In this document: positions 1-6,024 of the stretch, one piece after another
Numbering within the stretch: the stretch's first letter is position 1
How the letters are laid out: each line of letters begins with the position of its first letter
Assembly: GCA_034180005.1 (NCBI GenBank)
Contig: JAXFPC010000034.1
Span: forward strand, 1 to 20,822
Origin: JAXFPC01 sp034180005
GTDB taxonomy: Bacteria > Bacillota > Negativicutes > Acidaminococcales > Acidaminococcaceae
DNA: 20,822 nucleotides
Reading direction: 5' to 3'
Notes under the pieces: model-generated
The model's input: only the letters and a program-made list of their open reading frames with translations
What the model was told of the DNA's origin: nothing
Database searches by the model: none
Position numbers and translations under genes: made by a program

Positions 1-136
1 TCTGCTCTTCCAAAATTTTATCGCTGGAATGAGCAGCCAATACCTTTATCTGAATTTTTTCCGGATTTGCCGCCGCAACCTCCAGAGTCTGACAACCGAT
101 AGAACCAGTACTTCCTAAAACTGCAATCTTTTTCAT
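1..136 (-). CDS. dxr: 1-deoxy-D-xylulose 5-phosphate reductoisomerase, N-terminal fragment
   Basis: This is the first 45 codons of DXP reductoisomerase (IspC), which converts DXP to 2-C-methyl-D-erythritol 4-phosphate with NADPH in the MEP isoprenoid pathway in the cytoplasm. The visible N-terminus begins MKKIAVLGSTGSIGCQTLEV, with the GSTGSIG dinucleotide-binding loop at about residues 8-14 that is diagnostic of the family. The gene runs off the left edge, so most of the NADPH domain and all of the catalytic domain are outside the window. The ATG at 136 lies one base after the cdsA stop codon, and its ribosome binding site (GGCAGGTGG) is inside the end of cdsA, so the two genes are probably translationally coupled. 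Dxr makes precursors for the UppS reaction encoded upstream in the same operon. Confidence 0.93.
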   Translation of the reverse strand, partial: MKKIAVLGSTGSIGCQTLEVAAANPEKIQIKVLAAHSSDKILEEQ

Positions 137-137
137 T

Positions 138-1010
138 CTACCACCTGCCAATAGTGTGCGTAATCAAAAGTAAGTAATATGTTACGGCAGCTGTAAAAAG
201 CAAACTGTCGAAACGATCCAGCACGCCGCCGTGTCCCGGAAAAATTTTTCCCGAATCTTTAGCATCGAATGATCTTTTAATTATTGATTCAACGAGATCA
301 CCCAACGGAGCAAAAAATGCTACGCCGACAGCTATGACAACGGCCTGCCATAAAGGAACTCCCAAAGTAATGATACAAAGTATCATTACCGTCAGAAAAG
401 AGCCGACAAATCCTGCAACTGCACCTTCAAAAGATTTTTTCGGACTCACGCTACAAAAAGGTGTTTTCCCGAAAGCGCGTCCGAAAAAATATGCAAAAGT
501 GTCGCTGGCCCAAGTTCCCAATAAAACAATCCACAGACACAACTCACCATATTCAAAAACTCTAAATCCCAAATCAATATGCGGCCCCATATCGAATGAA
601 CGCAGCATGATAACGTGAGCAAAAAGAAAGCCTGTATAAATCATGCTCCATACCGACACCGCCGTGTCAAGCAGCCAGTTTTTTTCACCAAGATTACAAT
701 GACGATAAAGTCCTTCCAAACTGCCGAAGATACTGAAGAGAGCAATGAACATCGTCATAAAAGCCATGATGTAAAGTTCTTCCAACTCAACCGCATAGCC
801 GATCGCTGCCGTTCCTGTTAGAAAAAAAACGCCTAAACCGGATGAAAAAAAATAAATATTCACTCCCTTTTCGCAAGCCATTTTACGGTATTCCATCCAA
901 CCGATCATACTCAGCAGTAAAATGGCTGCCGCGAAAATACGGCCGCCGGAGGAAATTATTGCCACAGCAACTGCAGCACCTACGATGCCAGTAAGAATAC
1001 GAGTAAGCAT
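138..1010 (-). CDS. cdsA: Phosphatidate cytidylyltransferase (CDP-diglyceride synthase)
   Basis: An integral membrane enzyme of 290 residues that makes CDP-diacylglycerol from phosphatidic acid and CTP, the branch point of phospholipid synthesis. The sequence is hydrophobic throughout, with several predicted membrane helices. It ends with the CDP-diglyceride synthase signature at about residues 242-268: S-x-x-K-R, then KDSG, then PGHGGVLDRFD, holding the acidic residues expected to bind metal and CTP. Length is normal for the family. The ATG at 1010 is preceded by GGGAGA at good spacing. It lies 18 bases after uppS and one base before dxr, in the common Bacillota order uppS-cdsA-dxr. Function is assigned from the signature and context, with little doubt. 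Confidence 0.96.
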   Translation of the reverse strand: MLTRILTGIVGAAVAVAIISSGGRIFAAAILLLSMIGWMEYRKMACEKGVNIYFFSSGLGVFFLTGTAAIGYAVELEELYIMAFMTMFIALFSIFGSLEGLYRHCNLGEKNWLLDTAVSVWSMIYTGFLFAHVIMLRSFDMGPHIDLGFRVFEYGELCLWIVLLGTWASDTFAYFFGRAFGKTPFCSVSPKKSFEGAVAGFVGSFLTVMILCIITLGVPLWQAVVIAVGVAFFAPLGDLVESIIKRSFDAKDSGKIFPGHGGVLDRFDSLLFTAAVTYYLLLITHTIGRW

Positions 1011-1028
1011 ACAATATCTCCCAAAAGT

Positions 1029-1811
1029 TTATTTTCCAATCAAACCGCCATACCTGCGCTCCCGTTTTTGGTAACTTGCGATGGCCTCGACCAAATGTTC
1101 CGGAGTAAAATCAGGCCAATAAACGTCTGTCGTCCAGATTTCCGCATAAGCTATTTGCCAAAGCAGAAAGTTGCTGATACGTTTATCGCCTCCCGGACGA
1201 ATCAAAAGATCAGGCGCAGGTAAGCCTTGCGTATACAAGTTATCTTCAAAGATTTCGTTATTTATGTTCGCAACGTCAAGACGCCCTTCCTTAACTTCTG
1301 CAGCAATATTTCTTACTGCATGGATTATTTCGGCACGTCCGCCGTAATTAATTGCCAAATTCAAAATGATTCCCGTATTATTTTTTGTTTCCCGCACCGC
1401 ATTGTCCATCTTTTGCAAGACGACATCCGGCAAACCGTTGCGCGATCCGATGAATCTTACTCTAACATTATTTTCGTTAAACTCTTCGATTTCGCTCGTC
1501 AAATAGCGGCTGAGAAGTTCCATGATAAAATTTACTTCTGTAACGGGACGCTTCCAATTTTCTGTTGAAAACGCGTAAGCACTGATAACTTTAATTCCTA
1601 AGCGATCCGCAGCTTTTACTATTTCCTTCAATGTTTGCGCCCCGGCCTGATGTCCAAAAGTGCGCAGTTTCCCCTGTGCTTTAGCCCAGCGCCCATTTCC
1701 GTCCATAATAATAGCTATATGTTCCGGTATATTATTCATATCAAGAACCGAAGCATCAAAACTGATTGTCTCAGTTGAATTTTTCTTTGACTGGAACAAT
1801 CCACTAAACAC
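1029..1811 (-). CDS. uppS: Undecaprenyl diphosphate synthase (cis-prenyltransferase)
   Basis: UppS condenses isopentenyl diphosphate units onto farnesyl diphosphate to make the C55 lipid carrier for peptidoglycan and other envelope polymers. The motif IAIIMDGNGRWA carries the catalytic aspartate. AFSTENWKRP follows, and the C-terminal block RPGGDKRISNFLLWQ with YWPDF is typical. The start is uncertain. The reading frame opens at a TTG (1853), which would give 274 residues and an over-long N-terminus; that TTG sits in the loop of a small hairpin. I chose the GTG at 1811, preceded by GAAAGG at nine bases, which gives 260 residues, close to the Bacillus enzyme. An ATG at 1739 lacks a ribosome binding site. 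The gene follows the ferredoxin gene and precedes cdsA by 18 bases. Confidence 0.93.
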   Translation of the reverse strand: MFSGLFQSKKNSTETISFDASVLDMNNIPEHIAIIMDGNGRWAKAQGKLRTFGHQAGAQTLKEIVKAADRLGIKVISAYAFSTENWKRPVTEVNFIMELLSRYLTSEIEEFNENNVRVRFIGSRNGLPDVVLQKMDNAVRETKNNTGIILNLAINYGGRAEIIHAVRNIAAEVKEGRLDVANINNEIFEDNLYTQGLPAPDLLIRPGGDKRISNFLLWQIAYAEIWTTDVYWPDFTPEHLVEAIASYQKRERRYGGLIGK

Positions 1812-1911
1812 GCAAACCAACCTTTCAAGCAAAAATGAGGCAAGCCTTCGCAATACGAAGGCCGCCTTCCTTATTTAGCATTACATATATCGCGTCAAAA
1901 GCGCAATTTTA

Positions 1912-2073
1912 TTACTCAATGCAGCTTACAGGGCAGTTGGCGGCACAAGCTCCGCACTCCACACAAGTATCATCGATTTCATACTTACCGTCAACTTCTT
2001 TAACTGCTCCTACGGGGCAAACAGAAGCGCAGGTTCCGCAACCGATGCAAGAATCTTTGTCAATCTTCAACAT
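1912..2073 (-). CDS. Small 2[4Fe-4S] ferredoxin
   Basis: A complete 53-residue bacterial-type ferredoxin. It has the classic duplicated pattern C9-x2-C12-x2-C15-x3-C19-P and C37-x2-C40-x2-C43-x3-C47-P, enough to bind two [4Fe-4S] clusters that pass electrons at low potential in the cytoplasm. An extra cysteine (C51) lies outside the motifs. The ATG at 2073 has a very strong ribosome binding site (AAAGGGGGTG). It sits 15 bases after the unknown 68-residue gene and about 100 bases before the chosen uppS start. Its place in an operon leading to dxr suggests it could donate electrons to an iron-sulfur enzyme of isoprenoid synthesis such as IspG, often encoded just downstream of dxr in Bacillota; that partner is not visible here. 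Many other electron-transfer roles are possible. Confidence 0.95.
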   Translation of the reverse strand: MLKIDKDSCIGCGTCASVCPVGAVKEVDGKYEIDDTCVECGACAANCPVSCIE

Positions 2074-2088
2074 TATTTTCACCCCCTT

Positions 2089-2295
2089 TCATACTCTGCA
2101 TACCACAGTAAGAGAAATTTTATGATCTGACAACTCACGCTGCCTGACAACATACTTACGCACCGCACTTGCAATTACGTCAGTCTCTTCATCACGCGGA
2201 GGCAACAAATACTTGATATCCACAGCAAAGTCGGCCTTTGAAAGTTCCGCCAACGCTGTTTCGAGAGGCAAAGCCAACACGCAAGGAGCCTCCAT
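2089..2295 (-). CDS. Unknown 68-residue protein translationally coupled to frr
   Basis: I do not recognise this protein. Its ATG overlaps the frr stop codon by one base (TAATG), and it ends 15 bases before the ferredoxin start, so it belongs to the same transcript and is probably translated by ribosomes finishing frr. It is soluble, with no signal peptide or membrane segment. It has an N-terminal stretch MEAPCVLALPLETALAELSK, a central segment with LLPPRDEE, and a basic C-terminal half containing AVRKYVVRQRE and ending in TVVCRV. The two cysteines are near the two ends. The coupling and the clean spacing argue that it is a real gene; no function is offered. Confidence 0.72.
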   Translation of the reverse strand: MEAPCVLALPLETALAELSKADFAVDIKYLLPPRDEETDVIASAVRKYVVRQRELSDHKISLTVVCRV

Positions 2296-2858
2296 TACAG
2301 TTCCAGAACTTCCTTCTCTTTATTGGCAGCTACGGCGTCTATATCTTTGATTATTTTGTCGGTAAGTTTTTGAATGCTTTCAATACCTTTCTTCGATTCA
2401 TCCTCTGTTATCTCTTTGGATTTTTCTATTTTTTTGACAGCGTCGTTGCCGTCACGACGAAGGTTGCGCACCACAACTCTGAATTCTTCAGCTTTTTTAT
2501 GCACGACCTTGACAAGTTCCTTACGACGTTCCTCAGTGAGCTGAGGCAGATTTAAACGGATACTCACGCCATCGCTGTTGGGATTTAGCCCCAAATCTGA
2601 TTTCATGATAGCCTTTTCGATTTCTCTGACCATATTCTTTTCCCAGGGCTTAATAAGAATCATCCTCGGTTCAGGCACGGTGACCTGAGCTACCTGGTTC
2701 ACCGGAGTGGGAGTTCCGTAGTAATCTACCATAACCTTTTCCAAAAGAGAGGGCGTGGCACGACCCGCGCGCAGTCCCGCAAGGTCAACACGTAAAGCCT
2801 CTACGGATTTATGCATTTTTGCTTCTACAGAATCGATAATTTCATTTACAGACGACAT
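2295..2858 (-). CDS. frr: Ribosome recycling factor
   Basis: RRF, 187 residues, works with EF-G to split post-termination ribosomes in the cytoplasm. The sequence matches the family end to end: an N-terminal helix with LRAGRATPSLLEKVMVDYYG, the central VTVPEPRMILIKPWEK and SDGVSIRLNLPQLTEERRKEL, then the long C-terminal helices with FRVVVRNLRRDGND. Length is standard. The ATG overlaps the pyrH stop (TGATG), and a strong AGGAGGG site lies inside the end of pyrH. The pair pyrH-frr is one of the most conserved bacterial gene neighbourhoods. Confidence 0.98.
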   Translation of the reverse strand: MSSVNEIIDSVEAKMHKSVEALRVDLAGLRAGRATPSLLEKVMVDYYGTPTPVNQVAQVTVPEPRMILIKPWEKNMVREIEKAIMKSDLGLNPNSDGVSIRLNLPQLTEERRKELVKVVHKKAEEFRVVVRNLRRDGNDAVKKIEKSKEITEDESKKGIESIQKLTDKIIKDIDAVAANKEKEVLEL

Positions 2859-3586
2859 CAGTTTTTCCCTCCTACAAGAGTACCGATTTTTTCTCCGCAG
2901 GCAGCGCGAAGAATATTTCCCGGTTTGTCAATATTGAAAACGATAATCGGAATATTATTGTCCATGCACAAACTTATGGAAGTCGAATCCATAACGCTCA
3001 ATTTACGTTGAATAACCTCTAAATAATCAAGTTCCGTAAACATCTTGGCATCCGGATTCTTTGCGGGATCGCTGTCGTACACACCGTCAACGCCTTTTTT
3101 TGCCATCAAAATAGCGTCGGCCTCTATTTCCGCAGCTCTAAGCGCTGCCGTTGTATCTGTGGAAAAATACGGATTACCAGTACCTGCCGCAAAAATAACT
3201 ACCCGCTCTTTCTCCAAATGACGGATGGCCCGACGACGTATGTATGTTTCCGCAATCTGATGCATTTCTATTGCCGTCTGCACGCGTGTAGGCACGCCGA
3301 GACTTTCCAAAGCATCCTGCAGCGCCAAAGAATTAATGACCGTAGCCAACATTCCCATGTAGTCGGCAGTAGCACGATCCATTCCTTTTCTGCTGCCGCT
3401 CAATCCGCGCCAGAAATTTCCGCCACCATTTACTATCGCCACCTCGAGACCGTGATTAACTACATCGCGAATCTCCGCGGCTAAAGCTCCTACTATGTCC
3501 GGGTCGATGCCGAAACCTTTTTTACCGGCCAGTGCTTCTCCGCTCAATTTGACAACTACACGCTTATATCTCTTTCCCTCTGTCAC
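2858..3586 (-). CDS. pyrH: UMP kinase (uridylate kinase)
   Basis: PyrH phosphorylates UMP to UDP with ATP, feeding pyrimidine nucleotide and UDP-sugar synthesis; in bacteria it is a cytoplasmic hexamer of the amino-acid-kinase fold. Visible motifs are VVVKLSGEALAG (ATP site), GGGNFWRG, the UMP-site segment DYMGMLATVINSLALQDALE, GTGNPYFSTDT, and AKKGVDGVYDSDP. The open frame extends to 3667, but I chose the GTG at 3586: GGGAGG lies eight bases before it, and the resulting 242 residues match the usual length, with KRYKRVVVKLSG near the N-terminus. Its stop overlaps the frr start. Unusually, tsf and rpsB do not precede it; the next upstream gene is the ECF-operon propeller gene, separated by a terminator. 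Confidence 0.97.
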   Translation of the reverse strand: MTEGKRYKRVVVKLSGEALAGKKGFGIDPDIVGALAAEIRDVVNHGLEVAIVNGGGNFWRGLSGSRKGMDRATADYMGMLATVINSLALQDALESLGVPTRVQTAIEMHQIAETYIRRRAIRHLEKERVVIFAAGTGNPYFSTDTTAALRAAEIEADAILMAKKGVDGVYDSDPAKNPDAKMFTELDYLEVIQRKLSVMDSTSISLCMDNNIPIIVFNIDKPGNILRAACGEKIGTLVGGKN

Positions 3587-3635
3587 GCCGATAACCTCCC
3601 GAGTGATACTCCTTAATCTAAACTTATATTCTACG

Positions 3636-3663
3636 CATATACTTTTTTTCCTCTTTTCTTCAA
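3636..3663 (-). promoter_or_regulatory. Weak candidate promoter for the pyrH operon
   Basis: On the minus strand TTGAAG (3658-3663) and TATATG (3636-3641) are separated by 16 bases, about 50 bases before the GTG of pyrH and after the upstream terminator. The match to consensus is modest. It is proposed because a terminator separates pyrH from the preceding gene, so the housekeeping operon needs its own promoter. Confidence 0.35.
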
Positions 3664-3711
3664 TCAAATATCACTCGTGCAATGTCGATATCTTTCCGTG
3701 AAGACAAATCA

Positions 3712-3751
3712 AAACTGCCTGTCATCTTGAGAAAAGACGTGCAGGCAGTTT
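3712..3751 (-). terminator. Intrinsic terminator of the ECF-transporter operon
   Basis: Arms AAACTGCCTG (3712-3721) and CAGGCAGTTT (3742-3751) form a 10-base-pair stem around a 20-base loop. On the minus strand the stem is followed by TTTTGATTT. It lies six bases after the stop of the beta-propeller gene, so it ends the ECF operon before the pyrH operon. Confidence 0.75.
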
Positions 3752-3757
3752 ATATTT

Positions 3758-5152
3758 TCATCTGGTATTCCATATGTGCAGGCGATGCGCTCCGATAACA
3801 TTGCCCTGCGGCGTAACAGCAGGAGTTTCCACGCCGGCCATTCTACTGCCGTCCTTACTGATAGCAATGGCTTGTACGGGCCCTTCAGTCACATAACTGC
3901 GCAGCAACTTACCTGTGTCAAGCTCTAAAGCAAATGCACCATGAGCCTTATAATTATGTGTACGCACGTTGCGACCGACTGCTCCGGCCAGCAATTTATC
4001 CGTGAACGACACTTTTTCTATAGTTCCCTCGGCACGATATTGATACTTAAACTCACCGCTTAGAGCAAACATGAAGATACTGTTATCACCTGGATGCTCT
4101 ATCGGCGTCGGCAATTGCCAATTTTCACGGTTGAAAGTATTGATGGTCGTAAACAAAACTCCATGCTCTGTAACATATCCGTCCCGACCAGATGCATTTA
4201 TCCAAACGGAATCAACTTGCGTAGGTTTAGATATAATGCGCATCCAAAGTTCTTTACCGCCGCCGTCGAACAGAAATGCTCTTCCATCACTGCAAGCGGC
4301 TGCCAAATAATTTCCGTCGGCAGAAAAATTGGGACTTCCGCGCATAACCGTATTTTCGAAAGGAGGTACTTCTTTTACAAAAACACTGTTCAACATTTTG
4401 CCGTTCTCTTTATCAAGAAAATACATCGTATCTCCGTATTTCAATGTCGACCTTGATTCATAAACGGAGGTCGAAAGCACAACATTTTTTTGTGCCTTGC
4501 TCACATCACACCAATTTACCCAACTGTCAAGATTTTCCTCCGCAGGAAAACGCCAGCGCTCTTCGCCGTTGCTGTTTATGCTCACAGTTCTGCCGACGTA
4601 AAGGCGACTGCTGTCCTTGTTCATAACGTAGCGATAAATATTGGCGTAAACATTATCCGCCTCGTCTACGGCAAGATGTACTACTGCCGGATAAGAACGC
4701 TTGGACGGTTCAGCGCCGACATAATCCGTCCCCTTACGCTGCCATTTTATATCACCTGTAACTGCATCGACAGCATAAATTTTCCCCTCGGGACTCTGTT
4801 CCCCTACAAAAGCTGTCGCGCCGTCATTGCTTATTGCCAAAGAAATCATTTTCCCTATTCCGAGAGAGCGCTTCCACATCTGTCTGCCTCTGTTATCGAA
4901 GAGAAACAATTCCCCGCGTTCCGTGCCGACTATCCACCCGTCAGCTTTTTCAGAATATTCTACAACAGCCTTCGTGAAACCCATCCTATCGTAATTGGCG
5001 CTTGGTATATCTCCCAGGTGAACACTCACAACGTCCGCATCCGAATTAAAATATGTATTGTTCCACGGAGTACGGCTTCCCGTCAACCAATAAAGCGCCA
5101 CCCAGGAAACCGCCAAAATAATCAAGGCTATACTGCCCTTTATCTTTTTCAT
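3758..5152 (-). CDS. Membrane-anchored PQQ/WD40-like beta-propeller protein of the ECF operon
   Basis: A 464-residue protein with one N-terminal membrane segment (about residues 6-23, an uncleaved anchor or signal peptide), followed by a propeller-like domain that should sit outside the cytoplasmic membrane. Repeated blade-like segments are visible at about residues 72-95 (GELFLFDNRGRQMW), 114-137 (IYAVDAVTGDIKW), 240-256 (MYFLDKENGKML), 288-303 (AFLFDGGGKELW) and 404-420 (GAFALELDTGKLL), with phrases such as FSADGNYLAAACSDG resembling WD40 and PQQ-like repeats. I chose the ATG at 5152 because it overlaps the ecfT stop by four bases (ATGA); a TTG 18 bases upstream is the alternative. Coupling to ecfT suggests a job with the transporter, perhaps ligand sensing or capture. 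That is inference: no propeller is a standard ECF subunit. Confidence 0.85.
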   Translation of the reverse strand: MKKIKGSIALIILAVSWVALYWLTGSRTPWNNTYFNSDADVVSVHLGDIPSANYDRMGFTKAVVEYSEKADGWIVGTERGELFLFDNRGRQMWKRSLGIGKMISLAISNDGATAFVGEQSPEGKIYAVDAVTGDIKWQRKGTDYVGAEPSKRSYPAVVHLAVDEADNVYANIYRYVMNKDSSRLYVGRTVSINSNGEERWRFPAEENLDSWVNWCDVSKAQKNVVLSTSVYESRSTLKYGDTMYFLDKENGKMLNSVFVKEVPPFENTVMRGSPNFSADGNYLAAACSDGRAFLFDGGGKELWMRIISKPTQVDSVWINASGRDGYVTEHGVLFTTINTFNRENWQLPTPIEHPGDNSIFMFALSGEFKYQYRAEGTIEKVSFTDKLLAGAVGRNVRTHNYKAHGAFALELDTGKLLRSYVTEGPVQAIAISKDGSRMAGVETPAVTPQGNVIGAHRLHIWNTR

Positions 5153-6024
5153 AAGTAAAGTTTCGTCCAATCGTAAACTTGACGCAGGCTGCCGTAATAA
5201 AAGCCCTGCTCCGACAAAATGTAAACCAATTTACCTGCAACAACAGCTAAAACAGCTATCACCAAAACCGTACAAAAAATCTTTTCTTTAAAATCCCAAA
5301 TATATTTTTTGCTCCGACCTTTATTCAGAAAGAAACCTCTGCTCACTACAGAAAGTGCCAATGTCTGAGCGCGACGCAAACTTCTTGCCAACAACGGTTT
5401 AGCTATATACGGCAAATGACGCACAATGGCAGTCCGACCTTTTTGGCTGTCACTTCTAAGCTGTAAAGCCGTTATAACCTCGCTGGTTTCTGATGCTAAT
5501 ACCGGTAAAAAGCGAATTGCAGTAACAAGCATAAAAGAAATCTGAGGCGAAAGACGCCATGCCATAAGCGCCTGCAATAATTGCCGCGGATCGGATGTCC
5601 AACACACCAACAGCCCCATAGACATCATGCCTGCTGAACGCAGACCTTGTACAGCCCCATATAGTATACCTTCTCTATATACATAAAGACCTCCAGTCAA
5701 CTGTCCTAAAAATTCTGTCTGAGGACTTATGAGCACCCATAAAGGTGTCCGCGGATTTTGAGCGAAGAAAAGCGCCTGGCTGAACATCGATCCCCATAAT
5801 CCCAGCAAAATAATTACAGCCAAAACCTTCCACTTATACAAAGTTGTTTGCGCAGCCATGTGCAAAACAAGTGTTATAGAAAAAAGAATAAAAAGGCTGC
5901 GCGGATTATCCACTGTAATAGTGAGTACTGCAAATAAAAACAGCAACAACAATTTTGTGCGTCCGTTAATATTTTGTGCCCAAGAGGCTGCGTCACCGCC
6001 CTCCCATAACTGACGTGCCGACAT
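5149..6024 (-). CDS. ecfT: ECF transporter transmembrane component EcfT (CbiQ family)
   Basis: A 291-residue integral membrane protein that couples ATP hydrolysis by the EcfA subunits to substrate release by an S-component. There are hydrophobic segments near residues 24-57, 66-86, 119-141, 160-177 and 248-270. The two arginine-containing coupling signatures of EcfT proteins can be recognised: a first, somewhat degenerate one around ITALQLRSD (R190) and a clear one at LALSVVSRGFF (R229), within the cytoplasmic segment following LLARSLRRAQ. The ATG at 6024 has AGGAGG nine bases upstream, inside the ATPase gene, so the two genes overlap by 32 bases. Its own stop overlaps the propeller start. 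This arrangement implies a dedicated module rather than a shared energizing unit. Confidence 0.93.
   Translation of the reverse strand: MSARQLWEGGDAASWAQNINGRTKLLLLFLFAVLTITVDNPRSLFILFSITLVLHMAAQTTLYKWKVLAVIILLGLWGSMFSQALFFAQNPRTPLWVLISPQTEFLGQLTGGLYVYREGILYGAVQGLRSAGMMSMGLLVCWTSDPRQLLQALMAWRLSPQISFMLVTAIRFLPVLASETSEVITALQLRSDSQKGRTAIVRHLPYIAKPLLARSLRRAQTLALSVVSRGFFLNKGRSKKYIWDFKEKIFCTVLVIAVLAVVAGKLVYILSEQGFYYGSLRQVYDWTKLYL

Noticed and set aside
1878..1881. A possible 18-residue leader peptide starting at the ATG near 1881, ahead of uppS
   Set aside because: It has no clear ribosome binding site and no regulatory codon run or terminator, so it is most likely chance.
3586..3667. A 27-residue N-terminal extension of UMP kinase
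   Set aside because: It exceeds the family length and lacks its own ribosome binding site, whereas the GTG at 3586 has GGGAGG.
4490..5158. A 222-codon plus-strand frame opposite the beta-propeller gene
   Set aside because: It is antisense to a gene with clear repeats and operon coupling, and its translation looks like random sequence.
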